Part shown: in pieces, positions 20,616-31,136 of the stretch
Layout of the letters: each line of letters begins with the position of its first letter
How positions within the stretch are numbered: position 1 is the stretch's first letter
NCBI GenBank assembly: GCA_000320545.1
Contig: ADNK01001046.1
Span: 1 to 37,358, forward strand
DNA length: 37,358 bases
Reading direction: 5' to 3'
Source: Bigelowiella natans CCMP2755
Taxonomy: Eukaryota > Cercozoa > Chlorarachniophyceae
Translations under genes and position numbers: made by a program
The notes under the pieces: generated by a model
The model's database searches: none
Seen by the model: only the letters and a program-made list of their open reading frames with translations
What the model was told of the DNA's origin: nothing

Positions 20616-21716
20616 ATGCGTCGAAGCCTCCCGTGGATTCGCCGCCATGGCGCTCGATACGCTGGGGCTCTCGGGGCGGCTGCTGTTGGAGTATCATCGG
20701 CCGCAACCATCGTGATGGAACGCTGGAACGGCGACGATATAAGGGAATTAGGACCGAGGCATTCGGTATTGGCGCTGCTCGGATCAAAGCTGAAGCCAAT
20801 GCGGGCACATGCTAACCCCGCAGCTGTCCCCTCCCTAGACCCTGTTCGGCCAAAGCCCTCCGATGTAAATCCGGACCTAGCCCTCACACGAGCTAAGGGT
20901 TACTACCCGAGCCTCCAGGATGATTCACTCTACGCGAAGTTCTGCCAAGCGGCCGTTTTTGGCATCCTTGGCACCACGTCGTACGTCTTCATGCACTACC
21001 TGAACGACACGAAGATAACGAACAACCAACAGCTCACCGACGCCGTGTATAAGAGGAATAAGAAATTCGAGGGGAGGGGTTTGATTACGGTTTCGAACCA
21101 CGTGAGCGCCTTCGACGACCCTCTGCTGCCCTCGGCGATGTGGAGCATACCGCGCTTCCTCTCGCCCAAAGAGCTGCGCTACGTCTTCTGCCTGACCGAC
21201 CGATGCTTCAACAAGTGGTGGAAAGGCCGCATGCTCACGAGCGCGAAGGTGGTTCCGGTGGAGAGGGGCGCTGGCTTGGACCAATTTGCGATGCGGTATG
21301 CCCGCCAAAAGCTGGAGCATGGTGACTGGATTCACCTTTATCCTGAGGGGACTAGATCGCGCGACGGCGGGAAGACAGTGCGGCCTTTTAAGATCGGCGT
21401 TGGCAAACTAGTGCTGGATTCAACCGTGCCCCCGGCGGTCATCCCGTTCTACCACACAGGTATGCATAAAGTCTTGCCTGTCAAAGCGAAGAGCCTAAGG
21501 ACGGGCAATCAGATACACATCATGGTAGGCGACCCGATTTTCTTCGATAAGGCCATCGAGGACCACCGGAAAAGGGGTTCGACCGACATGGAAATCATGA
21601 TTGACATTACGAAGCAGTGTGAAATCGCGCTCCGGGAGCTGCAGATCCGAGCCCACGAGATACAGCCCCACCCCGACGAAGAAAGCGTAGCTGAACCCGT
21701 CGAACGTGCTGCATAG
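20616..21716 (+). CDS. Tafazzin-like phospholipid-lysophospholipid transacylase (PlsC/LPLAT fold)
   Basis: Tafazzin remodels cardiolipin in mitochondria by CoA-independent acyl transfer. 366 residues from ATG 20616 in one exon. The N-terminus MRRSLPWIRRHGARYAGALG is Arg-rich and amphipathic, as for a mitochondrial presequence. The acyltransferase blocks appear in order: NHVSAFDDPLLP (the H-x4-D catalytic motif; animal tafazzin has NHQS-x-DDP), a block with KVVPVERGAGLDQ, LYPEGTRSRDGGKTVRPFK (the F/YPEGT substrate block), VIPFYHTGMHKVLP (tafazzin I-P-hWHxGM-x-x-hLP) and VGDPIFFDKAI. The H-x-GM-x-x-hLP block separates tafazzin from general 1-acylglycerol-phosphate acyltransferases. It is longer than animal tafazzin by an N-terminal extension of about 85 residues. 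It is the only long conserved gene here without introns. Convergent with the WD40 gene. Confidence 0.92.
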   Translation: MRRSLPWIRRHGARYAGALGAAAVGVSSAATIVMERWNGDDIRELGPRHSVLALLGSKLKPMRAHANPAAVPSLDPVRPKPSDVNPDLALTRAKGYYPSLQDDSLYAKFCQAAVFGILGTTSYVFMHYLNDTKITNNQQLTDAVYKRNKKFEGRGLITVSNHVSAFDDPLLPSAMWSIPRFLSPKELRYVFCLTDRCFNKWWKGRMLTSAKVVPVERGAGLDQFAMRYARQKLEHGDWIHLYPEGTRSRDGGKTVRPFKIGVGKLVLDSTVPPAVIPFYHTGMHKVLPVKAKSLRTGNQIHIMVGDPIFFDKAIEDHRKRGSTDMEIMIDITKQCEIALRELQIRAHEIQPHPDEESVAEPVERAA

Positions 21717-22687
21717 CGACAACGAATACACGATGAATCACGATTCCGGATGGAACATACCGAAGCTAGCAAGCAAGTGCATTGGCTTTGTGGACTAATA
21801 TCTAGCTATGTAGATTAGATACGCTACGGTGCACGCCGTCTGCACTCAAAGATCATCATCATCGCCACCACCAACATAAGTCATCACATACACAGGAAAA
21901 ACAATGCGCGATGGCCACTTTAACAAGCTGCGATCTAAGTAAGTGTATCATGTTTAGATGCGTGCACGTAGTAGTACGCATATCATAACATCATTGACCA
22001 CTGAGGGCGCCGTTTAAAGGATATCGCATCATCTTAGGGCTAGTTGTGTGTGCTTGTGTGGCGTATACGCTATGATGCGTACATTGCCAGCCGTTCCTCT
22101 GCTACTTGTTGCACGCCGCTGTGTCATCCGCGCGAAATTCCATAATTCAAAGGCGCTATTGTGTGTGCTAGTGTGTCATGCATGTGCATTACATACGTGT
22201 ATATACGTAAAAAAGCGTTTAAATTGCAAACTGCCTTTTTTGCCCTCACCATGCACACAAATCTAGTAATGCGAAGTAATGTGCCGTGCTAATGCATGCG
22301 ACTGCTGTGCGCTCGCCGCGTCCAACACACGCGACCGCCAAAATGTCGGTCTGCATGCTACAGTTGCTGTGGCGTTGCCTGTTAGCCATGTGCCTGTCGC
22401 GACCACGATGGCACATCTGCTAGCCGCTGCATTGCACAGCTACATGAGGACGACCATTGAACAAATTTAATTTGATTCATTACATCCGTCTTACATCCAA
22501 ACATGTTTCTCTATGTCACCTAACAGCACGTGCACATATATACACATTGCAGGCGTCCGGTTCACATACAAACCGCAACAAGCTAGCCGTGCATGTCGCA
22601 ATGTGCATTTTGCTCAATACATCGCCTTGTCCACATCGCATCTCTCCTCGCGATGACACGACTGCTGCGCAATGGTAGTGGCTTTAT
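21717..22687. other. Tail-to-tail spacer with a palindrome-rich island
   Basis: No gene supported in 970 bases. From about 21950 to 22640 it is rich in TGCATG, GCATGTGCA, CACGTG-like and TGTGTGCTAGTGTG words. It contains repeat copy 2. Confidence 0.6.
22421..22496. repeat. Dispersed repeat core, copy 2
   Basis: Direct copy of 8392-8466. The shared blocks are TAGCCGCTGCATT, CACAGCTACAT, GACCATTGAACAAATTT and ATTACATCCGTC. Both copies lie in tail-to-tail spacers. Similarity outside the core is weak by eye. Confidence 0.8.
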
Positions 22688-23583
22688 TCATTTTTTCTTC
22701 CTCCTCTTCCTTCCTGAAATGCCTTGCTGTTTCTTCCCCGGGGATGTGTTTGTGGCCTTGCTAACATCGCTCCTACCATCATTGTCATTGTGCTCCGGAG
22801 GGCCTGCGAGCGAATCGAGGGCTTTCGACGCAACTAGCTCGTACAATTCCTTGCCAGCTCGGCGCCATTTCTCCAACTCTGATCGCAGTGCCGCCACATC
22901 GTCGGCGCTCTCTTTGCCTTCTTCAGAATGAGGAATAATCCCTTTTCCTTGTTCTTCTTCTTCTTCTTCTTCTTTGCCCTCTCTTCTCTTTCGTGATGGC
23001 GGCGACGTCGACGATTGTGATCTAACGACTGCCTCCTGATTCGATTTTGCCAGGGGAAGGAAGCCGCTGTCGGCCATTCCTTCTTCCGCGCTTTCAGCTT
23101 GCTCGAGCGAAGCGAGAAGCTCTAGGAGGCGCGGCTCATCCCGTGATGATGCTTTTCGGAGTTTGGGGGTGGGGCAGATCTGGTGGCGCAAAGATAGTGA
23201 GATGGAAGAATCGGCCACACAATGGGTCTATTATCATTGCTTTACTAGCTTCATTGTTGTTACTATTGTTGGTTTTGTTGTGACTATCGTTTGCTTTTTT
23301 TGAAGTGTGAAACATGAGCAAAGCACCCTCACTCTCTTGCCCTATTTCTCACCGGATATTTAGTGGGGAGATTGAATTCGAGTGGCTACAAATTCCGAAT
23401 GGCGTTTTTTGGCCTCTACACTATGACTGAGCTTCCGCTTTTTCTACCTTAACTAATGGTGGGTATCGACGCGACGGGTCGAAGTCCCGTTTTAAAGGAG
23501 GAAATTTTGCCTAAGATTACATGCACAAGGGGGGAGGATGTGCGATATTAATATATGTAATACTATAAAAATAAATATGAATT

Positions 23584-23651
<68 letters not shown>

Positions 23652-23762
23652 CTTGCAAATATCTGCATATTCATTGTACGTGTCTATTAGCAGCACCTTT
23701 TTCTCCTCGTCTTCCGGGGAGAGCTGGTCGATTGTTAAGCTGCGTTCATCCAGCAAAACCTT

Positions 23763-23799
<37 letters not shown>

Positions 23800-25074
23800 C
23801 AAGGAAGCAAGGAACTCATTTAGAGAAAAGGACAAGGTGAGGAGAAGATGATGAAGAAGAAATAAAAGAAGAAAGGGGCGCAGAGAAGAACAATTTAGTG
23901 ACTGATTTATTGATGAAGACTTCCATCTGCTCCTCCGTTGTTCTAGGGACACTTTTTCGTCGTATTATTATCGTAGTGTGCACGTCCTACCAAGCTTGAG
24001 AGCACGGAGGGCTTTCCCGTCTTGATCGTTTGTAGGAGCTTTATGCAACGCAATTACCACCAACTCAGCTACTCTACAAGTACGATCTTCAGGTGATGAC
24101 TGTGTGTGTGCGTGTGTGTGTGTGTGTGTTTGCGCGTGGCGGCGATGAATACCTGCATAGTGTACGCATCCCTGATGATCAAGGTGCCATCCCTTGAAGA
24201 GTGGATTACCTGCAAATTGGAGGTGTGATTGCTGCATGCTGATCGCTAATTGTGAGGACAATAACAACAACAACAACAACAACAACAACAATAATAATAA
24301 TGGTAGCAGCCACACAGTAACATTAGTGATACGACAGCCCGCACGACTCAGTACCTGCGACTCCTCCCACGAAAGATTCACCCCTGTAATCGCCGCTGTG
24401 TGGCCACCATGCACGTCGATTTGCATATCTGAGCCGCGACAAGGAAGAGGAATGAGCGAATGGCTCTCGAGACTTGTGGACGGTGCTTTGCGACTTACCC
24501 TCTTTTGAATCTAGTGCTGCTGGAGACGACGACGACGACGAAGGTCGTGATTTCACGCCGCCTTGGGTTCGAATCCTACGCAAGCTTCCGTCCTTGCAGC
24601 CGCAGTATATGAATCTTCCAGTTCCAGATACGCACTAATTAATTATGATAATGATTATAATGATGATGATGATGATGATGATAATGATATATGTAATAGC
24701 CTTATTGCTGATTGGTTGGCACTGGGAGGATATTAGGGTTATAGATGTTAATAATTTTTTTTCCAAAAAAATTTCTTTAACTCTCTCTCTCTCTCTCTCT
24801 CTCTCTATGTTTATGTGTGTGTGTATGTCCAATTGTGCTGTACCACACAGGTTATAGCGCTCCCGACTCGTGCGTATTTTGTACGCACACCTTAGACCAT
24901 ACAACATCACGTCGTCAAACGATACGACAAAGCTTCAGGGGTCTCTCCGATTGCGAGAGGAAGATTGAAGAGAAAGAGGAAATGAAAAAATCCTGCAATT
25001 CCGTTGTTCGTCAAACACAACCGACAAACGCCACAAGCTCGCAGGCTTCTGCACTACACATAAAACAGATATAC

Positions 25075-25114
<40 letters not shown>

Positions 25115-26421
25115 AGAGAAAGAGAGAGAGAGAGAATACCACGTACTCAGATACCTGCGATGGGATTGATAACAGACACGACGCCATCCATGCCCACTGT
25201 CACAACCGACGAAGACTGCAAGTTGATGATAAGACAGGTAGAAATTCCAGAGAATGATCGGAATAAGGCAAACGAGGTGATCACGGGAACTATTTCAAGG
25301 GCAGCACAAGTGCGGACGGTTCGTATTTTGCTTCATAGTACCGTCCCCCCTTTCTCATGCACAATCCCTGTGACTGTGAGGGTGTGCAAGGAGGCAAAGC
25401 TTCTGAATGGGGTAAGGGCTTCGCTTGGACCCAGACGTATTATCTCGCCAACCGACCAACTAGGTAGGGGAGGGAAATAGGTGGCGGGCAGTAGTGGTTG
25501 TAGTCGCAGTAGTAGTAGTAGTGGTAGTAGTTGTTGTTGTTGTAGGTGTAGTAGCAGCAATGCTTCAGAAAACGTGCGTCATAATAGCGAAAGTCAGTAT
25601 GGATGGGCTGCCTTCAAAGAACTCATGTTTTCGAGGATATTCGACTTTTAAGAAAAAATGATGATTCGGAGCAAGCGACAGGAGTATGCTGCATTCGGAA
25701 GGGGTACTCATTTGAATGGTGTGGAGATAATGCGTTTATGATAATATCAACAGCCTACAGCCCACAGGCGTGCAGCAGAAGCATACGTTACCACCTGTTC
25801 ACTATTGCATCCTCCCCACCAGTGAAGAGGAACGTACCGCATTGACTGAAAGACATCTAAGAGACAGCAAACACTCAAAAAGCAGTGTGCTACCTTTCAT
25901 TCTTTTTAGTACCGCTGTCACAGCCTTATAGTGAGCTTCGAACGACCCCATCATCCACCCGGTTGTGAAGTCCCACAAGTACACTCGACCATTTCCGTCA
26001 GCGGCGGCCAGGTAGTTCCTGGCGCAGCAGCATGCATGAGAGTGTCGCTAGAAATACGATGAAAGAGAAAGTCTTGGAACCTCACTGTTGACGACGCCAT
26101 TGAGCGGAACGAATGCTTCATTGGCATCTAACCGCGGTTGTAAAAACAAAGATTCGTTTTGAAATTAAGTCCTTCAGATGGGAGAATGGGTTGGGCAGAT
26201 ATCACCCTCATTTTGACTTTCCCCGTCCTCCAGTTGACGATGGAGATGTCGTCCTTCTTCCCCGCCCTAACTTCGACGCACAGTACAACATGCGCCTGGT
26301 CAGCTGGGGCCATAAACTTCACGGATTCCTTTTCACAAGCTGTTCTGATGCGCTTGTGGGAGGAAATGTCGAAGAGGTCAACGCCAGAGGCTGTAGCCGC
26401 CAGGCAAGCCTGGGACTCCAT
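22688..26421 (-). CDS. WD40 protein of the WDR18/IPI3 type (Rix1-complex ribosome assembly factor)
   Basis: WDR18/Ipi3 works with the Rix1/PELP1-TEX10 complex in late pre-60S maturation in the nucleus. Start ATG 26421 (MESQACLAATASGVDLFDIS). Exons seen: 26421-26206, about 26132-26091, 26047-25913 (NYLAAADGNGRVYLWDFTTG, then SFEAHYKAVTA), 25856-25795 (MSFSQCGTFLFTGGEDAIVN), 25402-25342 (SFASLHTLTVTGIVHEKGGT), 25215-25155 (SSSVVTVGMDGVVSVINPIA), about 24617-24500 (GRFIYCGCKDGSLRRI), about 24426-24353 (VHGGHTAAITGVNLSWEESQ), about 24210-24155 (VIHSSRDGTLIIRDAYTMQ), about 24095-23990, about 23930-23880, about 23763-23655, and a last exon from about 23180 to 22688. The AHY-x-x-VT / S-x-x-G-T-L-x-TGGEDA order is the WDR18 layout. 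The last exon has acidic and basic runs plus a coiled coil (LRSELEKWRRAGKELYELVA) and ends in KRRKKK. At least one exon between 25155 and 24620 is missing from the model. The family is likely, the exact orthology less so. Confidence 0.7.
23586..23647. repeat. Compound (TA)n(GT)n microsatellite
   Basis: Just after the WD40-gene exon ending near 23655. An (AG)n tract follows at 23766-23797, before the exon's other edge. Confidence 0.95.
25078..25134. repeat. (AT)n then (GA)n microsatellite
   Basis: In the WD40-gene intron next to the exon ending at 25155. Confidence 0.95.
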
Positions 26422-26818
26422 TGACCGAGACCGAGAGACGCAGGAGGATCCCAATACTGCGTCAACAAATTGACTATTATTTATGGATAAATCACCTACA
26501 TTTATGCTGCCAGCTGTTTGCTCCCAACATCCGCATTAGTTATGGAAACGCAGAATATTTTTAGCCTGTGACATCCACATGGGAACTGGGAAAGCCCAAA
26601 GTGGGACTGGGTGTCTGTGCCATGCGTCTGGTCAGAATCTCCATGGAAGTATTTCCACAATCTGTTTCTCTTCTCCCTCTAAATCCATTCTTTTTCGAGA
26701 GCGGCTGGTTGCAAGATTCTTCCAAATGATTTATATATTATAGGATATATTCGATATATATTACGGACCAAATTTGACAGATACTCTCTGTTGTCCATCG
26801 AGGCAGGCCCCGAGCGCC
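26422..26818. promoter_or_regulatory. Head-to-head promoter interval, WD40 gene / DCTN5
   Basis: 397 bases with no coding exon. It is AT-rich around 26700-26770 (TATATTATAGGATATATTCGATATATAT). No TGTCGCAG copy was seen here, unlike several other divergent intervals. Confidence 0.35.
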
Positions 26819-27706
26819 ATGCAGAAGCTCAAGGGTGCAGTCCTAGAGCCTCCAAAGCTGTACTTCGATCAAAAGACGGTTGTGTTCTTCGCCATGTCAT
26901 TCGAAAGTCATTGAATCTGATTGCCTCTTTCTGTGGGGGTGGGGGGCGGTGTTGCACATGATGCGAGCAGTGGATCCAGACGAAGCTCGGAAATAAGATC
27001 AGTAAGAATTTTTTGCTGTATGGTAGCAGTAAGATCCGCGTACTGGGAAAGGTAGCACCAAATTGATCCATATCTATTTTGATGGTGAAGGGGCCACGAG
27101 GGGAGGGGGGGGGGGGGTAGAGACCAAAAAGCCTGCTGTCTGAACACGAAGGGAGAAAACTACCCCGACACCAGAATCATTTAACTAGACAATCGTCGAA
27201 CCTGGGGTGATCATTCGAGGGGATCTGGCGACGGTAGATTTAGGTAATCGTCCTATACCTTCTTTCCTGTTTTCTTGTTTCTCGACTAATTAGTGCCAAA
27301 ACTATCCTTCTCCACGCAGGGAAAAACTGCATCATTTGCGAGAATTCCGTGATCCGTCCCCCTGACCAACGATTTCCGAAGAAGCTGGTCTTTATTCCTC
27401 TCAAAATTGGGGACCATTGTATTATCGAGAGGAATAGGTTAGGACTGCTGAAATCAGCTTTTTTGTTTTTGGTCTATATGGTGCGAGTACGGGAGTGGGG
27501 AGAGGGAGACGATGGATTAAAGAAAGGGATATATAAAGAGGTAGGGACGAGTTGCACATTGTAGTTCGGCCTTAATGTTTCCACTCCTAGATTCTGATGA
27601 AACAGGAATGAATTATGTTTTGTCGAGCCATATAAGCCATGATGTGATATTGGTGCCTGTGTTTTCCTTCTCAACGTCTTCCCTTTCTCTCTCCGGCCTT
27701 TCTCTC

Positions 27707-27758
<52 letters not shown>

Positions 27759-28303
27759 GTCTGTCTGTCTCTTCTCTCTGCTACAGCATTATCCAGGCAG
27801 CGAAGATCGAGGACTATGTTCAAATTGGGGAGAACTGCGTCATCGGGAAGCGCTGCATGATATCTAGCTGTGTGAAAATTCTAGATGACACGGTTGCTGC
27901 TTCGCTGCTTGAACTTCTTTGTCTGTGTGCTGTTCGCAACCTAACTGTGGGTTATTTTTGTGGATATTTGCAGGTTCTAGCTCCGAATACAGTATGCCCA
28001 CCCTTCACTGTATTCGGTGGATCTCCGGGTTGTAGCAATGTAGAAGTTTGTGAAACATATGTAGTTCTTGTAAAGCTTTCTGATAGCAGGGGAAAATATT
28101 TTTTCTCCGATTTTCCTGTCAATCCTATCCCATCATCTCCGAAGAGTAGAAATGAAGAGAAAATCTCTGTGTGTCGTGTTGCTATAGGCAAAGTGGTCGG
28201 TAGGCTTCCTCCCTCATTCCAGAAATTTTGCAAGGAGCAGACAACGACTTTCTATCGAAACTTCGTGGAAGGCAAAGCCAGCACATCATCAAGTGCCAAA
28301 TAA
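26819..28303 (+). CDS. DCTN5: Dynactin subunit 5 (p25), left-handed beta-helix protein
   Basis: Pointed-end subunit of dynactin, the adaptor that links dynein to cargo and makes it processive. Exons 26819-26878, 26971-27051, 27189-27243, 27320-27437, 27787-27892 and 27974-28303 keep phase throughout. Diagnostic segments: GNKISKNFLLYGSSKIRVLG, TIVEPGVIIRGDLATVDLG, NSVIRPPDQRFPKK and FIPLKIGDHCIIE, IQAAKIEDYVQIGENCVIGK, RCMISSCVKILDDT and LAPNTVCPPFTVFGGSPG. These are the hexapeptide turns of a parallel beta-helix. The VIRPP and CPPFTVF blocks single out p25 rather than p27 or gamma carbonic anhydrase. The C-terminus has a p25-like helix (LPPSFQKFCKEQTTTFYRNF). Human p25 is about 180 residues; here the last exon may hide one more intron between 28030 and 28200, because a non-conserved stretch separates the two conserved parts. 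A (TC)n tract lies in intron 5. Confidence 0.93.
27713..27753. repeat. (TC)n microsatellite
   Basis: Intron 5 of DCTN5, about 35 bases before the acceptor. It may serve as an extended polypyrimidine tract. Confidence 0.95.
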
Positions 28304-28363
28304 TCAGCAACCAGCCACATGCGTAATAAGAAGTATCCAGTAATATATGTATATAAATAAATG

Positions 28364-28394
<31 letters not shown>

Positions 28395-28443
28395 GCATAT
28401 TTATAGCTATATTCGAAATAAGTATTTGTACATATTATTATAT

Positions 28444-28479
<36 letters not shown>

Positions 28480-28905
28480 CGTAGCGTATTCAGTCATCAG
28501 TTCTCTTTTGCCATGCGTGTAACAATTCTCGAGCAAACATGATGAAACGTCGAATTACATCAAGCTAGAAGCGCGCAGCCGTGACAACTGCACTCTCGCA
28601 CACGTGTCACAGTTGTGCTTTTTTGTGTGCACGTGCAGACTCATTTGCATTTGCAGCGCACGTGCGCACTGGCGCACGACGAGATTTGCAACATAAGATT
28701 CTAGCATTGACAGGCCGCATGACGATCTAGCAACAACAAGATGTGCTAGCATGCTAGTGTGGCTGCGCATGCGCTAGCGCAGTGGTGCGATGCGAAGCAT
28801 GGCGAACGAGCTAGCTACGCATTGTGCAGTGCTAGAGTGGCCACACGCATCATGCATGTGTGCACAAAACACGTCGTGTCGTCCATGAACGTGCTAGCTA
28901 GCTAG
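28304..28905. other. Spacer with AT/AC microsatellites and a palindrome-rich island
   Basis: (AT)n at 28373-28394 and (AC)n at 28447-28477 come first. Then from about 28500 to 28920 the sequence is rich in GTGCACGTGCA, GCATGCGC, GCTAGC and CTAGCTAGCTAGCTAGC (28896-28912). Confidence 0.55.
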
Positions 28906-29475
28906 CTAGCTCATGCTCGAACAATGCGCCAACAACTCGAACAGCCTGCATGCTGCAGCAACAATCATCATTTTTCCTGCAGCACAATGTTCTCGATCAT
29001 CTGTCACACAGTTGTGTGAGTGCACGTTTGCGAGGGGAGCAGTGTTTTCGGACCTTGAGACCGCAAGCTCCTGCAAGAAGCGGGCTAGCGGGGGCTGGAG
29101 TTGGAGGGAGCATTGTGGGGAAATTCCATGCACTCTGGCAGATGCATCCGATGTCGTCCGGGGCGTGTCTAGACTAGTGGACGATTGTTGTCTCTGCACG
29201 CCCGTTCGTCTGAGCACTCGGAACGTTGGGCAGAAGTGTGCGATCTCTGGGCAGACGCTTGGCGAAGAAGCAACCACTTCATTAGCGGGGAATGACGGAT
29301 CATCAGATTTTTCCGAAAGTGTCTGACTACTTGTTGGTTCGCCGGAGGGTTGCTGACACATTTCCACTTTTTTCTCATGCGGGTTGGATGTGGGTTGTCC
29401 GGACATGGGCGACGAGAGTTTACCGTCCAGGTTGTCGGGACAAGGGGATGCAGAGGAGGTCTCGTCAGGGGACAT
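28906..29475 (-). CDS. Doubtful ORF, Ser/Pro-rich hypothetical protein
   Basis: A 189-codon ATG ORF (MSPDETSSASPCPDNLDGKL at the start) with low-complexity Ser/Pro/Thr composition and no domain. It looks disordered until a hydrophobic C-terminal helix (MMIVAAACRLFELLAHC). The opposite strand is open for 137 codons over nearly the same bases, and the 3' end enters the palindrome-rich island, so this may be non-coding. If real, it is head-to-head with the 29883 gene. Confidence 0.25.
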   Translation of the reverse strand: MSPDETSSASPCPDNLDGKLSSPMSGQPTSNPHEKKVEMCQQPSGEPTSSQTLSEKSDDPSFPANEVVASSPSVCPEIAHFCPTFRVLRRTGVQRQQSSTSLDTPRTTSDASARVHGISPQCSLQLQPPLARFLQELAVSRSENTAPLANVHSHNCVTDDREHCAAGKMMIVAAACRLFELLAHCSSMS

Positions 29476-29626
29476 GTTAGCATGGGTCCCTTTGATCGAG
29501 TACGGGCAGGCATCCGGATTAGATTCGGGGGGGAGGGGGGGAGGTAACCAGCGGGTTTGGCGGCAAGACCAACAGGGTGCAACTCGAGCGGTTCACTCGA
29601 GAAAGAAAACGACCATTGGACATGTC

Positions 29627-29634
29627 TGACGTCA
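29627..29634. promoter_or_regulatory. CRE-type bZIP palindrome
   Basis: TGACGTCA, a perfect CREB/ATF-type site, 249 bases upstream of the 29883 ATG. Two CTCGAG sites lie nearby (29583-29588 and 29596-29601). Confidence 0.3.
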
Positions 29635-29882
29635 ATTTTCGCAATGGAGAACGGTGGTTACTACCGTTTTTTTTTCACTCATTTTTTTCCCAGTCGGCCC
29701 CGACTACTCGTACCGTTCGTCCCGGTGGATGGATGATGACTTCCACTCAGAAAGATGTGCAATGTTGGTTACACAGACGCAACATGACTGCAAGATGCGA
29801 TGTGATGCGATGATGGATGAGAGGAGAGCAACGAAACGGGCTATCCTTCTTCCCGGCCACCTCATTCTAATCCGTGGAAAGG

Positions 29883-31136
29883 ATGCCCGGGCCGATTGGA
29901 TTGTTAAGGGCTCCCCGTATGAGGAGTGACTTTAAATGGGACACCTTGGCAGCTGATGTAGTCTTGGCAGTCACATGCGTCATAGTGCTCACCCTGTCAC
30001 TGCTCTATTATCACTACACCCCGGTGTGCATCACTGTAAGATCAGACGAGCCAAATGAATCCTGTGAAGTGAAGAACTTTGAAGATACTCTGGTACTTTT
30101 AGACCCTTACACGGGATAATTTATGAAAGTGAGGATCGCTGGCAGCACAGAAATCCTAAACAAACACGGTTATAATGGTGTATGCAAGAAATTTATGTCA
30201 AGTGTTACTGAGATGCACGGAAGCGTAGGCGTAATTGCTGAGTGTAGATATCGTTCATACTACGGTTTGCGCGGTCCTAACACTTGCGAGATGGTGGGAC
30301 ATCGACTGATCGCTACAGCATGGATATCGATGCATTTTAAAGGAGATAAGTTCAATATGCAAGTAACGAGCGGATCGGAATTGACTTCAATGGCATCACA
30401 ACACTTGCTCTATCCTTTACTGGCCAATTCATCATCACCATGCAGAATTGTACGTGTAAATAGTTTTGGAGATGCGTCGATTCGGTCATGGTGTCCAAAT
30501 ATTCGTGGTGACATATCAGCAGCATCCAATTTCAGTGAAACTTGCAACGGATATACACTTTGCAAGGTTGAGCATCGTAACGATGAGTCTAAAACTGTTT
30601 CAAATGGTACTTTCGGTGCAACTCCCGTTGGCACCCATGGGAGTCCCATTCCTGAAGAATACGTAAAGAGGTGGATGCTAGCATCAGTATGTGGCTCTTT
30701 TGATTCAACCAGTATTGAGTCTCATAGGTTCTCTGCCATTGACAACCTGGCCTCTTCTCGCATTGGATCGCCATTTACTTGCAAACTTTGTGCCAATCGG
30801 AGCATAATTGAGCTTTTGAGCCTGGCTCTACCAGTGACGAGTTTGACATTTTTAATCCTAAGGTTCTTGCTGTTCAGGCTACACGATTGGCGGTACGGTA
30901 ATAGTGATTTAACCAAGTCCAGGCGCAAAATCCAACAAATGATGTTGTCAAAGGCTGTCATTAAAACAGATGACACCAAATTTGTTCACTCATCATCAAC
31001 TCGATCCCAATTACATAATAAGCTCAAAATAAATTCTCGTGCTAGTTCAGCATCGCCAATAAGTCTTGCGAATGCTTCTCGGCAAACTTCGTCTGCCGGC
31101 CACATTTACAAGGCCGAGCCGAGCATTCAAATTTGA
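29883..31136 (+). CDS. Two-TM cysteine-rich membrane protein, interrupted by one in-frame TAA
   Basis: Not recognised. From ATG 29883 (MPGPIGLLRAPRM) an open frame runs to TAA at 30117-30119, then continues in the same frame from ATG 30123 to TGA at 31134-31136. TM1 is VVLAVTCVIVLTLSLLYYHY. Next is an ectodomain of about 260 residues with regular Cys (CITV, SCEV, VCKKF, ECRY, TCEM, PCRI, SWCPN, TCNGYTLCKV, SVCGS, FTCKLCAN) and several N-x-S/T sites. TM2 is about LLSLALPVTSLTFLILRFLLF, followed by a basic Ser-rich tail of about 100 residues. Cys on both sides of the stop suit one ectodomain. The TAA may be a real stop, readthrough, a sequencing error, or inside an unrecognised intron: donor GTAAGA at 30031 with an in-phase acceptor near 30190 would remove it. 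No other introns, and the codons look more A/T-rich than in neighbouring genes. Confidence 0.6.

Noticed and set aside
24566-24576. GGTTCGAATCC, a perfect tRNA T-loop / B-box
   Set aside because: It lies inside a WD40 exon (coding on the minus strand). No acceptor stem, D arm or A box can be paired around it.
28913-29326. 137-codon plus-strand ORF opposite the doubtful minus ORF
   Set aside because: Both strands are open over the same bases and neither shows a domain. It has no clear start context and begins in the island.
30117-30119. Stop-codon reassignment of TAA
   Set aside because: Conserved genes end at TAA (DCTN5, the SH3-like gene, sHSP) and TAG (tafazzin-like, GT8) at the expected lengths, so the code is standard.
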